Positions 7,889-15,688 of a DNA stretch of 64,000 nucleotides are shown here, in pieces (within the stretch, counting starts at the first letter, position 1; each line of letters opens with the position of its first letter). The stretch comes from RYN-124 sp033851845 (GTDB lineage Bacteria > Actinomycetota > Actinomycetes > Mycobacteriales > SCTD01): assembly GCA_033851845.1 (NCBI GenBank), contig JAWWOH010000140.1, positions 1-64,000 of the forward strand, in the 5' to 3' direction. Made by a program: the position numbers and the translations under genes. The notes under the pieces were generated by a model. The model had not been told where the DNA came from. It saw only the letters and a program-made list of their open reading frames with translations, and did no database searches.

Positions 7889-8611
7889 GTGGCGGTCGTC
7901 GTTGTCACCGGTGCGACGGGCACGCTCGGGCGGGTGCTCGTCCCGGCGCTGCAGGCGGCCGGCCACCACGTCCGCGCCATGACGCGACGAGCGGGTGCCG
8001 TGCGCGGCTCCTACGAGGTTGTCGCCGACGTGCTCGACGCCGGCAGCCTCACCCCTGCCCTGGCCGGCGCAGACTGCGTGCTGCACCTCGCTTCGAGCCC
8101 GCGCAAGAACGTCCACCGCACCGAGGTGGACGGCACCCGCAACCTGCTGGCCGCACGAGAGCCCGACACCTCGCTCGTCTACCTCTCCATCATCGGATGC
8201 GACGTCACGCCGTATCCCTACTACCGCGCGAAGACGGCCGCGGAAGAGCTCGTCCGGGGCGCCCCGGCCGGGCACGTCATCCGCGCGGCGCAGTTTCACA
8301 GCTTCGCCGCGTTCCTGACCAAGCCGCGAGTGCTCGGCGCAGCGATCGTCCCGCGCGGCGCGAAGCTGCAGCCGGTCGCGGAGCAGTTTGTGGCCGAAGC
8401 GCTCGTCGCAGCGGTGAACGACCCGGCTGGCGCGCCCGCGGAGATCGCCGGCCCCGAGGTGCTGAGCTTCGCCGAGATCGCCCGGCGCGTGCACGGCGCG
8501 CGGGTCGTCCAGGTGCCGGTTCCCGGCCGAATGGTGGCCGCGATGCGCCGCGGCTCGCTGCTCGCCGGCCCCGACGCGCTGGTGGGTGGCGCACCGCTCC
8601 CGACCGCCTGA
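7889..8611 (+). CDS. NAD(P)-binding SDR-like protein (NmrA/atypical SDR)
   Basis: Starting at the GTG at 7889 gives 240 residues beginning MAVVVVTGATGTLGRVLVP, a TGxTGxxG Rossmann motif. The middle (VDGTRNLLAA, YYRAKTAAEELVR) fits atypical short-chain dehydrogenases of the NmrA/YwnB kind, which bind NAD(P) and often act as isomerases, reductases or redox sensors. A longer reading from 7658 would run through the divergent PspC gene and is rejected. Stops 2 bases before the convergent DUF4192 gene. Confidence 0.8.
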   Translation: MAVVVVTGATGTLGRVLVPALQAAGHHVRAMTRRAGAVRGSYEVVADVLDAGSLTPALAGADCVLHLASSPRKNVHRTEVDGTRNLLAAREPDTSLVYLSIIGCDVTPYPYYRAKTAAEELVRGAPAGHVIRAAQFHSFAAFLTKPRVLGAAIVPRGAKLQPVAEQFVAEALVAAVNDPAGAPAEIAGPEVLSFAEIARRVHGARVVQVPVPGRMVAAMRRGSLLAGPDALVGGAPLPTA

Positions 8612-8613
8612 CC

Positions 8614-9633
8614 TCAGGCCGCGCGGCGCTTTCGGCCCGGGTGCAGCGTGCGTCGCGTCTGGCGCAGCCACTGCTTCACCGCTGACGGCGGCAGCTGGCC
8701 GTCCAAGCCGGCGCGGAAGAGCTTCGCCATGCTGTACGACGGGTCCGCTGCGAGCGCGCGGTCGAGGGCGACGTTGGCGAGCGCGCCGTCCCCCCGCACC
8801 CAGGCCACCAGTGCGACCAGCGTGCACACCGGCACGTCGTACGGCGCGACGGTCTCGCGGGCCAGCCGCAGCAGCAGGCTGAGCAGGGCCTCGCTGTCGT
8901 CCAGCGCCCAGGTGGCGACCTCGTCGCGCACGCGCACGTCCTGGAGCGGTACGACGAGCGCAGCGTCGCCGCGCTCTCCCGACCCGGCCAGCGCGCCGCG
9001 CAGCGCTGCCACCGCATCGGCGCGGGCGTGCTCGCGACCATGCTCGTCGATCACCGTCAACCATGCCTCCATCGCGGCATCGAGTCGCTGCTCCGCGGCC
9101 CGCGCCGCGAGCAGAGCGGGCGCCGCCAGCGAGGCCACCAGCTCGTCGCGGTCGCGGAGCACGACCCGCCCGTCGTAGGCCGCCGTCGCGGCAAGCAGGT
9201 CGACGGGCGCCGGGACCGGCGTCCCGTCGGGCGGGCAGCAGTCGGGATGCGCACAGGTGTACGACGACCAGGCGCCGTGCCGGACCAGCAGGCCCTCCAT
9301 GACGGATATGCCTCGCAGCTCGACAGCCTCGATGACCGCCCGCACGAGCGACTCGCGGGGACGCTCCCCCGCCTCGTCCGTGTAGACGACGAGAACCATC
9401 GCGCTGGCACCGTCGTGCGCCAGTCGGGTCGCCACCTCGTCGGCGTTGGCTCCATCGCCCATCGCGTCGATGCTGGGCAGGTCGAAGCGCAGCGTCAGCC
9501 CGATCCGCTTGCGCTCACCGCGCAGCGACACCGCGACCAGGCTCTCGGTCGGGACGAAGCCGCACAGGTGCGGCAGCGCGGCCGCGATCTCTCCCGGGCT
9601 GGTGAGGCGGACGACGGGCAGCTCGGCGGTCAT
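8614..9633 (-). CDS. DUF4192 protein
   Basis: The 339-residue protein starts MTAELPVVRLTSPGEIAAALPHLCGF and shows the DUF4192 opening (GFVPTESLVAVSL). It also has RLAHDGASAMVLVVYTDE and a C-terminal helical half with ADPSYSMAKLFRAGLDGQLPP. The family is restricted largely to actinobacteria and has no assigned function. The start at 9633 is chosen because family proteins begin here; extension to 9804 would cross the promoter space of the divergent VOC gene. Downstream end faces the SDR gene. Confidence 0.85.
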   Translation of the reverse strand: MTAELPVVRLTSPGEIAAALPHLCGFVPTESLVAVSLRGERKRIGLTLRFDLPSIDAMGDGANADEVATRLAHDGASAMVLVVYTDEAGERPRESLVRAVIEAVELRGISVMEGLLVRHGAWSSYTCAHPDCCPPDGTPVPAPVDLLAATAAYDGRVVLRDRDELVASLAAPALLAARAAEQRLDAAMEAWLTVIDEHGREHARADAVAALRGALAGSGERGDAALVVPLQDVRVRDEVATWALDDSEALLSLLLRLARETVAPYDVPVCTLVALVAWVRGDGALANVALDRALAADPSYSMAKLFRAGLDGQLPPSAVKQWLRQTRRTLHPGRKRRAA

Positions 9634-9769
9634 GGGTCCGACCCTGGCGCCGTCCCGAACGTGGGCAGCGATCTCCACAGCCCGCAGATCCGGCGTACAC
9701 AGATCAGGGTCTTGGACTTGTCGGACGTCGGTGGCAGGTTCCAGGGAGGCCCACCCATGAGGAGAGACC

Positions 9770-10528
9770 ATGCCCACCCGTGACACCAACTGGCCCACCG
9801 GCACGCCCTGCTGGATCGACTACGGCGCCGCGGACATCGAGGCCGCCAAGAGCTTCTACAGCGATGTCCTCGGCTGGACCTACGAGGGTGGCGATCCAGA
9901 GTACGGCGGGTACCTGACCGCCCAGACCAACGGCCTGGCCGCCGCCGGCATCGCGCCGCAGCAGGATCCCAACGACCCACCGAAGTGGATGACCTACTTC
10001 GCGTCCGACGACGTGGACGGCACGGCGAAGCGCATCACCGAGGCGGGTGGCACCCTGCTGTTCGAGCCGATGGACGTCGGCCCGATGGGGCGCATGGTCA
10101 TCGCGCGCGACCCGCAGGGACACCCGTTCGGGGTCTGGCAGGGCGCCGAGCACATCGGGGCGCGCATCTACAACGAGCCCGGCGCGCTGGTCTGGAACGA
10201 GGCCGCTGTCGACGACCCGAAGGCGGCGCAGGAGTTCTACAGCGCCGTGTTCGGCTTCACCTTCGAGGAGATCCCGGACATGGGCGGCTACGCGACGTTC
10301 AAGACCGACGGCGGTCCGCTCGGCGGCCTTGGCGGGCACCAGCCCGGGTCGCCGAAGGGGTGGACGGCCTGCTTCTCGGTGGACAACGCCGACAAGGCCG
10401 TCGAAGCGGTCGAGAAGGGGGACGGGAAGGTCACGATGGCTGCGCAGGACACGTCGTTCGGCCGGTTCGCGGTCGTCGAGGACGCGTGGGGTGCCGCCTT
10501 CTCGGTCATGCAGGAACCACCCAGTTGA
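9770..10528 (+). CDS. Two-domain VOC (glyoxalase/bleomycin-resistance fold) protein
   Basis: The 252-residue protein contains two tandem VOC modules, roughly 8-125 and 130-250. Each has the opening pattern (WIDYGAADIEAAKSFYSDVLGW; WNEAAVDDPKAAQEFYSAVFGF) and a closing VIARDPQGHPFGVW or VVEDAWGAAFSV. The second module seems to lack some usual metal ligands. Proteins of this two-VOC type are frequent in actinobacteria, and substrates are mostly unknown. A strong AGGAGAG site sits 3 bases before the ATG. Confidence 0.85.
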   Translation: MPTRDTNWPTGTPCWIDYGAADIEAAKSFYSDVLGWTYEGGDPEYGGYLTAQTNGLAAAGIAPQQDPNDPPKWMTYFASDDVDGTAKRITEAGGTLLFEPMDVGPMGRMVIARDPQGHPFGVWQGAEHIGARIYNEPGALVWNEAAVDDPKAAQEFYSAVFGFTFEEIPDMGGYATFKTDGGPLGGLGGHQPGSPKGWTACFSVDNADKAVEAVEKGDGKVTMAAQDTSFGRFAVVEDAWGAAFSVMQEPPS

Positions 10529-10557
10529 CCTAGTTCGCCCCTGCTTCGGCGTCATCT

Positions 10558-10577
10558 TTCTCAAGGGTTCTCACGGG
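10558..10577 (+). promoter_or_regulatory. 10-base direct repeat, possible activator site
   Basis: Two head-to-tail near-identical decamers, TTCTCAAGGG and TTCTCACGGG, lie 42 bases before the 30-codon gene at 10619. Same-face spacing of one helical turn is what response regulators of the OmpR/PhoB kind commonly bind. The regulator is unknown; assignment is inference. Confidence 0.35.
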
Positions 10578-10618
10578 CATCCGATGAGGAGGTGAGGACC
10601 CGGACCGAGGGAGACGCC

Positions 10619-10711
10619 GTGAAGCGCATCCAGATCGCCAAGCCCGTCCGTCGTCCTGCCGAAGCGCCGCTCGACCTGCGCTCGCCCTCCGGTCGTCAGC
10701 TGCCGTTCTAG
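10619..10711 (+). CDS. Candidate 30-residue basic peptide
   Basis: A GTG at 10619, 4 bases after a GAGGGAGA ribosome-site-like run, opens a 30-codon frame ending in TAG. The peptide starts MKRIQIAKPVRRPAE and ends SPSGRQLPF; it is basic and proline-rich and has no membrane segment. It sits alone between the VOC gene and the hydrolase fusion with a direct-repeat element upstream. Could also be an unread leader of the next gene (GTG at 10730). No family recognised. Confidence 0.4.
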   Translation: MKRIQIAKPVRRPAEAPLDLRSPSGRQLPF

Positions 10712-10729
10712 GGGCTCTACGTTGGCGGC

Positions 10730-11872
10730 GTGACCGACTTCGCCGCCCCTGTCGTCGCGACGGCCGGCAGCCCAGACCCGGCTGCTCCGCTCGTCGTGCT
10801 GCTGCACGGCCGCGGCGCGACCGAGCAGGACATCCTCGGTCTCGCTGACCGGCTCCCCCGCACGGCGGCGTACGCCGCGGTGCGCGCGCCCATCGCCGAG
10901 GGTGACGGCTACGCGTGGTTCGACCGGCGCGGCATCGGTCAACCGGAGCCCGCGTCGCTGCGCAGCACGATGGACTGGTTCACCGATTGGCTGACGTCGG
11001 AGGCACCGCCAAGTCGGCCGGTCGCGCTGGTCGGGTTCAGCGGCGGCGCGGCGTTCGCCGGCGGGCTCGTGCTCGACGACCCGTCGCGCTACGTCGCCGC
11101 GGCGATCCTCTACGGCACGATCCCGTTCGACGCCGGGGTGCCCGTCACGCCGGGCCGCCTCGCGGGCGTACCCACGCTCGTCGCGCAGGGCGACCAGGAC
11201 GAGGTCATCCCGCGCGAGCTCCTGGATCGGACGTGGGCGTATGTCAACGGGCCGTCGGGTGCACCTGCCTGGGCATTGCGCGACCCCGGTGGCCACGAGA
11301 TCTCCGAGACCGTCGCCACGCAGCTGGGCGGCTGGCTGAGCGAGCGGCTGTCGTTCTTCGGCCAGCACGGGCACGGCTCGACCGTCGCACCCGCCTGGGT
11401 CGGTCTCGCCGAGCTGCCCGAGCGCGCCGGTGACTTCCCGCGGACGAGCACCAACACCCCGCAGGAGCAGCTCAGCCAGCAGGCGCCACCGGAGCTGCAG
11501 GAGCAGCTCTTCGAGCGGCTGGCCAAGCTGGAGGGCGTCGGCACCCGCGACTCCGCGATCTCCGTGCCGGGTGCGCGGGCCTTCGTCGTCCGCAAGCCGG
11601 GTGGTCCCGAGGACGCGTTCCTGGTGCCGCAGGTCGGCGAGTTCGCGCACCTGCATCCGTCGTACGACGGGTCGCTGCACCTCGCGCTGCCGCCCGCACT
11701 GGCTGCGGACGTGCTGGCGAAGCAGTGGGGCGTCGCGCACCCGCTCGCCGGGCTGCGCGCCACGCCCGGCCTGGTGATGGTCTTCGGTCCGCGCGACGAG
11801 GCCGAGCTCGAGGTGGTCGCCGCGATCGTCGCGACGAGTCACGCCTGGGCGACCGGCGCGCTCGGGACATGA
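10730..11872 (+). CDS. Alpha/beta hydrolase fused to a luciferase-like (DUF5519) domain
   Basis: This is a 380-residue two-part protein. Residues 1-212 form a phospholipase/carboxylesterase-type hydrolase: LLHGRG near 25, nucleophile Ser104 in GFSGGAA, Asp157 in GDQDEVIP, His189 in GGHE. Residues 225-380 resemble the 'luciferase family' domain DUF5519 (VPQVGEFAHLHPSYDGSLHL, then VMVFGPRDEAELEVV). The luciferase label in that family is historical; light emission is not implied. The stop overlaps the next small frame by 4 bases. The fusion boundary is inferred from composition. Confidence 0.75.
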   Translation: MTDFAAPVVATAGSPDPAAPLVVLLHGRGATEQDILGLADRLPRTAAYAAVRAPIAEGDGYAWFDRRGIGQPEPASLRSTMDWFTDWLTSEAPPSRPVALVGFSGGAAFAGGLVLDDPSRYVAAAILYGTIPFDAGVPVTPGRLAGVPTLVAQGDQDEVIPRELLDRTWAYVNGPSGAPAWALRDPGGHEISETVATQLGGWLSERLSFFGQHGHGSTVAPAWVGLAELPERAGDFPRTSTNTPQEQLSQQAPPELQEQLFERLAKLEGVGTRDSAISVPGARAFVVRKPGGPEDAFLVPQVGEFAHLHPSYDGSLHLALPPALAADVLAKQWGVAHPLAGLRATPGLVMVFGPRDEAELEVVAAIVATSHAWATGALGT

Positions 11873-12000
11873 GCGAGCAGGGCTGGCGGGCGTTCCTCGC
11901 GGCCGAGGGCGTCGAGGAGTGTGCGTCGCAGCGTGGCCGGACGGGTCGGTGCGACCCGCGACCTGAGCCGCAGCGACGGCGTTCGGCGTACGACGTCTGA
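11869..12000 (+). CDS. 43-residue frame, probable gene remnant
   Basis: The ATG overlaps the upstream stop (ATGA). The first 16 residues (MSEQGWRAFLAAEGVE) look like the start of a normal globular protein, resembling openings I associate with pterin-dehydratase-like proteins. After about residue 18 the frame turns arginine/proline-rich (RGRTGRCDPRPEPQRRR) and ends. I read this as a truncated remnant or deletion scar rather than an intact gene; the resemblance is from memory. Confidence 0.3.
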   Translation: MSEQGWRAFLAAEGVEECASQRGRTGRCDPRPEPQRRRSAYDV

Positions 12001-12006
12001 ACAGGT

Positions 12007-13320
12007 GTGAGGACGAACGCACTGGTCGTTGCCCTGCTTTCGCTGGTGTGGGTGACCGGGCTGCCGGCCGGGCCGGCGCTCGCGACGCACCCGTGCCCGC
12101 AGAGCACCGACGGGTCGCCACCCCAGGACCCGATGTGGTGGTCGGATCACGACGGGTGCTCAGGAGGCGGTCTCGGACCGCCACCACCAGGTGACGTCGC
12201 CGTCACGAAGGCCGACGCCGGGACCACCGTCACGGTCCCGCTCGGTCAGCACCTGCGGGTGGCGCTCGACGCCGGCAACAGCGGAACGATCTGGACCGAT
12301 GTCGACGCCGGTCCGGTGCTGCACCGGGACTTCCTCGACGTGCAGCGACCATGGACGAGCGCGATCTTCGCGGCCAGCCAGCCGAGCGATGGCGTCGACG
12401 TGATCGCTGCCGACGGCCCTACGCCCTGGTCGATCCACGTCGTCGTCGGTCCGGAACAGGACTCGCCCACGCCGTCGCAGAGCTGCCCCACCCAACGCGT
12501 CTGGGGATCGTCGGAGGGCGCCGTCGCGCTGACCGACGCCGACAACGGCCGGACCATCCAGGTCAGTCGCGGGGACCGCGTCGGGGTGTTCTTCCCGGGC
12601 TGTCGCGGGTTCGACTTCCGGCCGGCCGTCGCGACCGGCGTACTCCATCGGTACCGCGCCCACGGATCGAACCCCGGTGGTACGTCTGCCGTGTTCAGCG
12701 CAGTGTTCCCCGGTACGGCGACGATCACGAGCACCACCGACGCCCCCTGCTTCCACACCGCACCTGCCTGCGCCGCGCCGCAGGAGCAGTGGCAGGTCAC
12801 GGTCCAGGTGGTCGAGCCCTGCCGACTGGACGGCATGGCGAGCGTCCCGATCGGAGGCGAGACGCAGCTCGTCGGGCAGTTCAAGCCCGGTGCCACGGTG
12901 CAGATCTGGTTCCGTCCGTACGGCGGTACGACGTTCGTCGCACGCCGGATGCTGACGGCGGACCCGAACGGCTGGGTGTACACGTCCTTCCGCAGCCTGG
13001 TTGACCAGCGCTGGTACGCCACGAGCGACCAGGGCTGCACGTCCGCGCCCGGCCTCACCCAGGTCCGCCCGTACGTCGCCGGACCGACGTCGGTTCGTCG
13101 CGGCGCCGCGGTGCCGCTCGTCGTGCACGGCCTCGCCGGCGCACCGGTCGAGGTGTGGTTCCGGCGCGGCAGCGGGAGCTACTCACTGCGGCGGACCGGG
13201 CACCTTGACGCGGCAGGCACGTACCGGACCTCGTACGTCGCCGACGCCGACTACACGTACTACGCCGTGATGGGCCGGGACCGTCGGACCTCAGACCAGG
13301 TGCTCACCACGGCGCGGTAG
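12007..13320 (+). CDS. Secreted protein with repeated beta-sandwich domains
   Basis: The 437-residue protein starts with GTG. It has a Sec signal peptide (1-27, ending PALA) and a cysteine-containing N-terminal region. Two related segments follow (VAVTKADAGTTVTVPLGQHL near 63 and VALTDADNGRTIQVSRGD near 173), each like a small beta-sandwich inhibitor or adhesion module. The C-terminal two modules (about 275-437) contain VEVWFRRGSGSYSLRRTG and TYYAVMGRDRR. They share their pattern with the C-termini of the proteins at 43.9-50.4 kb and 53.2-54.5 kb. Function unknown; extracellular. Confidence 0.75.
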   Translation: MRTNALVVALLSLVWVTGLPAGPALATHPCPQSTDGSPPQDPMWWSDHDGCSGGGLGPPPPGDVAVTKADAGTTVTVPLGQHLRVALDAGNSGTIWTDVDAGPVLHRDFLDVQRPWTSAIFAASQPSDGVDVIAADGPTPWSIHVVVGPEQDSPTPSQSCPTQRVWGSSEGAVALTDADNGRTIQVSRGDRVGVFFPGCRGFDFRPAVATGVLHRYRAHGSNPGGTSAVFSAVFPGTATITSTTDAPCFHTAPACAAPQEQWQVTVQVVEPCRLDGMASVPIGGETQLVGQFKPGATVQIWFRPYGGTTFVARRMLTADPNGWVYTSFRSLVDQRWYATSDQGCTSAPGLTQVRPYVAGPTSVRRGAAVPLVVHGLAGAPVEVWFRRGSGSYSLRRTGHLDAAGTYRTSYVADADYTYYAVMGRDRRTSDQVLTTAR

Positions 13321-13339
13321 TTCGGGCCATCCCACGCGC

Positions 13340-14110
13340 CTAGATGGTCGACAGGCCGCCGTCGACGGCGATGACCTGGCCCGTCACGTAGCTCGCCTCG
13401 GCCGACAGCAGGAACACGACGACCGCAGCGACCTCCTCGGCGGTGCCCTGCCGGCCGAGCGGCACGGGGGTACGCCCGCGGCTGGGCCGACCGGCTGTGG
13501 CAACTCGGCCCAGCGGGGTGTCGATCAGGCCCGGCGCCACGACGTTCACGCGACTGCCCTTCGCGGCGGCCTCGCGGGCGGCATGTCGCATCAGCCCGAT
13601 CTGCGCGGCTTTCGAGGTGTCGTACGACGGGATGCCGCTGCCCGGCCGCAGCCCGGCGATAGACGAGATGAGGACGGTCGACGACCCTTCCGGCATCAGC
13701 GGCAGCGCGGTCTTCAACGACAGGAAGTGCGACCGCAGGTTGACCGCGAGGACATGATCCCAGTCGTCGACCGATGTCCCGTCGAGGCCGACGCCCTTGC
13801 CGATGCCGACGTTCAGCACCAGCGCGTCCAGGCCGCCCAGCGCTTCCGCGGCGTCGGTGACCGTGGCAACGCACGCGTCTGCGTCGCCCGCGTCGGCGAC
13901 GAGGACGACTGCCTTGCCACCGGCCGCTTCGACGAGGCGCGCGGTCTCCTCCGCGGCTGAGCGGTCGATGTCGCTGACCGCCACCGCAGCGCCCTCCCGT
14001 GCCGCGGCGACCGCGACCGCCCGGCCGTTGCCGAGCGGCGAGTCGGGGTCGTCGTTGCGACGTGTCCCGCCACCGACGACAAGCAGCCGCCGTCCCGCCA
14101 GCCGCGTCAT
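13340..14110 (-). CDS. Short-chain dehydrogenase/reductase
   Basis: The 256-residue classical SDR has a slightly unusual nucleotide loop (VVGGGTRRNDDPDSPLGNGR), NVGIGKG, the catalytic serine in LISSIAG (149/150) and YxxxK as Tyr163-Lys167 (SYDTSKAA). The C-terminus ends with the typical YVTGQVIAVDGG. Start at 14110 is preferred over 14383 because it begins at the first strand and overlaps the stop of the upstream gene (ATGA). Pairing with a carboxymuconolactone-decarboxylase-like gene and a nearby Baeyer-Villiger monooxygenase suggests breakdown of a cyclic or aromatic compound. Confidence 0.88.
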   Translation of the reverse strand: MTRLAGRRLLVVGGGTRRNDDPDSPLGNGRAVAVAAAREGAAVAVSDIDRSAAEETARLVEAAGGKAVVLVADAGDADACVATVTDAAEALGGLDALVLNVGIGKGVGLDGTSVDDWDHVLAVNLRSHFLSLKTALPLMPEGSSTVLISSIAGLRPGSGIPSYDTSKAAQIGLMRHAAREAAAKGSRVNVVAPGLIDTPLGRVATAGRPSRGRTPVPLGRQGTAEEVAAVVVFLLSAEASYVTGQVIAVDGGLSTI

Positions 14111-14655
14111 GCCCGCGGCGCCCGCAGTCGAGCGGCGGCACCGTCGGGCCACCCCGGCGTACCCGGTTCGAGCGCGACGCCGGCGCCGTTCAGCAGGCCC
14201 GACACCAACCGGTAGTAGCCGGCGAGGACGAGCAGCTCGAGCAGCTGCTCTGGTGACCAGCGCTTCGCCAACTGGGCCCACGTCGCGTCCGAGACGGCGT
14301 CCTCGTAGCAGAGCTCGTCGACCAGCGCGACGAGCGCGGCGTCGTCCGCCGCCCACGCCGGGTCGCCGACATCGGCGAGCCACGCGACCTCGTCTGCCGT
14401 CACCCCGACGCCGAGCCCGATTGTTGTGTGCTGCCCGAACTCGTACTCCGACTGCGCCCGCCAGCCGGTTCGCAGGATGACGATCTCGCGCTCCCGCGCA
14501 GGCAGGACCTCACCGCGCAGCAGATGCCCCCCGAGGGACAGGAAACCGCGGGCCAGCGGCTCGTTGTGAGCGATCGTCTTGAAGATGTTGAGCGGCGGAA
14601 GCCAGTCCGGCCCCCCGCCGTCCGCCAACGGCTCGATTCGCTGCTGCAGCTGCAC
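14107..14655 (-). CDS. Carboxymuconolactone decarboxylase family protein
   Basis: This all-helical AhpD-fold protein has 182 residues. The conserved segment is REREIVILRTGWRAQSEYEFGQHT; the AhpD CxxC pair is absent, so this is a decarboxylase-like rather than thiol-peroxidase type. A GTG at 14655 with GGAAGG just upstream is preferred; extension to 14808 would read through the operator-like repeat at 14802. Translationally coupled to the SDR. Likely regulated by the two TGAAC-AC-GTTCA elements lying upstream. Confidence 0.82.
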   Translation of the reverse strand: MQLQQRIEPLADGGGPDWLPPLNIFKTIAHNEPLARGFLSLGGHLLRGEVLPAREREIVILRTGWRAQSEYEFGQHTTIGLGVGVTADEVAWLADVGDPAWAADDAALVALVDELCYEDAVSDATWAQLAKRWSPEQLLELLVLAGYYRLVSGLLNGAGVALEPGTPGWPDGAAARLRAPRA

Positions 14656-14801
14656 GGTCAGCCTTCCCTGGTCGTCGCAAGACTCGGTTGCAGTGTGTCG
14701 AAGGAGTCCTCGTGTTGCTTCGCCGGGTCTGGCCGGCTGAGGCGCTCGAGCGGTCGCAGGGCCGGCCCCAGCGGGCCGTCGACCTACGCTGATGTCGTTT
14801 C

Positions 14802-14813
14802 TGAACACGTTCA
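14802..14813. promoter_or_regulatory. Operator-like inverted repeat, copy 1
   Basis: TGAACACGTTCA is an inverted repeat with 5-base arms (TGAAC/GTTCA) and a 2-base centre. An identical copy lies at 14860-14871. Both are in the divergent gap between the CMD-like gene and the membrane-protein gene. The likely ligand is the TetR regulator encoded at 15669, third gene of the rightward unit; this is inference. Confidence 0.65.
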
Positions 14814-14859
14814 GGAAATCTCTTGCACAGGAGCTCGTGCCGTCGTACCGTATCAGTAC

Positions 14860-14871
14860 TGAACACGTTCA
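14860..14871. promoter_or_regulatory. Operator-like inverted repeat, copy 2
   Basis: This is a second identical TGAACACGTTCA, 58 bases from the first and 17 bases before the ATG at 14889. A weak promoter, TTGCAC (14823) and TACCGT (14846) with a 17-base spacer, lies just upstream, so a repressor bound here would block early transcription of the rightward unit. Confidence 0.65.
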
Positions 14872-14888
14872 ACTCTGAGGAGCCCCCA

Positions 14889-15299
14889 ATGGACCCGCTC
14901 GTGCTGACCTACCTGGCGTACCTCGCCCTCACCATCCCGATCACCATCTGGGTTGGTTCCACGCTCCGGCGCAACGGCCTGGTCTTCCTGCTCGACGTGT
15001 TCGACGGCGACGAGGACCTGGCCAACGCCGTGAACCACCTGCTGGTCGTCGGCTTCTACCTGCTCAACCTGGGCTACGTCTCCGTTGCCCTGAAGACCGG
15101 GGCGGCGGTGACCGACGCGCAGTCGAGCCTCGAGGCGCTGTCGATGAAGGTCGGCACCGTCGTGCTGCTGCTGGGCGTCCTGCACCTGACCAACGTCTAC
15201 GTCCTGAACAAGCTGCGTCGCCGCGCACACATCACCTCGGCTCCCCGCCCGCCGGTTGCGCCCGACCAGGTCTGGCTGGCGCCCGGCGCCGCGCGATGA
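14889..15299 (+). CDS. Integral membrane protein of unknown function
   Basis: The 136-residue protein has three predicted membrane helices: about 3-24 (VLTYLAYLALTIPITIWVGS), 45-63 and 88-106, with a short basic tail (NKLRRRAHI). The ATG at 14889 follows GAGGAG. Its stop overlaps the start of the DCC thiol protein gene (GATGA). First gene of a three-gene unit under the TGAAC-AC-GTTCA elements. No family name recalled with confidence. Confidence 0.7.
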   Translation: MDPLVLTYLAYLALTIPITIWVGSTLRRNGLVFLLDVFDGDEDLANAVNHLLVVGFYLLNLGYVSVALKTGAAVTDAQSSLEALSMKVGTVVLLLGVLHLTNVYVLNKLRRRAHITSAPRPPVAPDQVWLAPGAAR

Positions 15300-15688
15300 C
15301 CGAACGGCCGCTCCGGCGGATCGCCGTCCTGTACGACGCGCGCTGCAACCTGTGCCGCGCCGCCCGGGCCTGGCTCGAACGCCAGCCGCAGCTCGTGTCC
15401 ATCGAGTTCGTGCCGGCGGCATCCCCAGAGGCGCGAGCCCGCTTCCCCTTTCTCGACCACGACACCACGCTCGAGGAGATCACCGTCGTCGGCGACGACG
15501 GCGGGATCTGGGTCGGCGCGAAGGCCTGGGTCGTCTGCCTGTGGGCGCTCGAGAGCAAGCGCGGGCTCGCGCACCGGCTCAGCTCGCCGGCGATGATGCC
15601 GAAGGCACGGGCGCTCGTCAGCTTCGTGGCGCGGCACCGGATGTCCCTCGGCACCTACGGTGAGGCCTGTGACTGCACCCCGGCCTGA
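15296..15688 (+). CDS. DCC family (DUF393) thiol-disulfide protein
   Basis: The 130-residue protein has the family hallmark near its N-terminus, YDARCNLCRAARAWL, a CxxC with Cys17 and Cys20. The common form is DGxCxxC, so the D-A-R variant is mild. Members have a thioredoxin-like fold and are presumed thiol-disulfide oxidoreductases. Overlaps the membrane-protein gene by 4 bases and the TetR gene by about 20 bases, indicating one transcript. Confidence 0.8.
   Translation: MTERPLRRIAVLYDARCNLCRAARAWLERQPQLVSIEFVPAASPEARARFPFLDHDTTLEEITVVGDDGGIWVGAKAWVVCLWALESKRGLAHRLSSPAMMPKARALVSFVARHRMSLGTYGEACDCTPA

Noticed and set aside
14761..14820. Extension of the CMD-like gene to 14808
   Set aside because: It would place the start over operator copy 1 and adds an arginine-rich, family-unlike leader; GTG at 14655 has a ribosome site.
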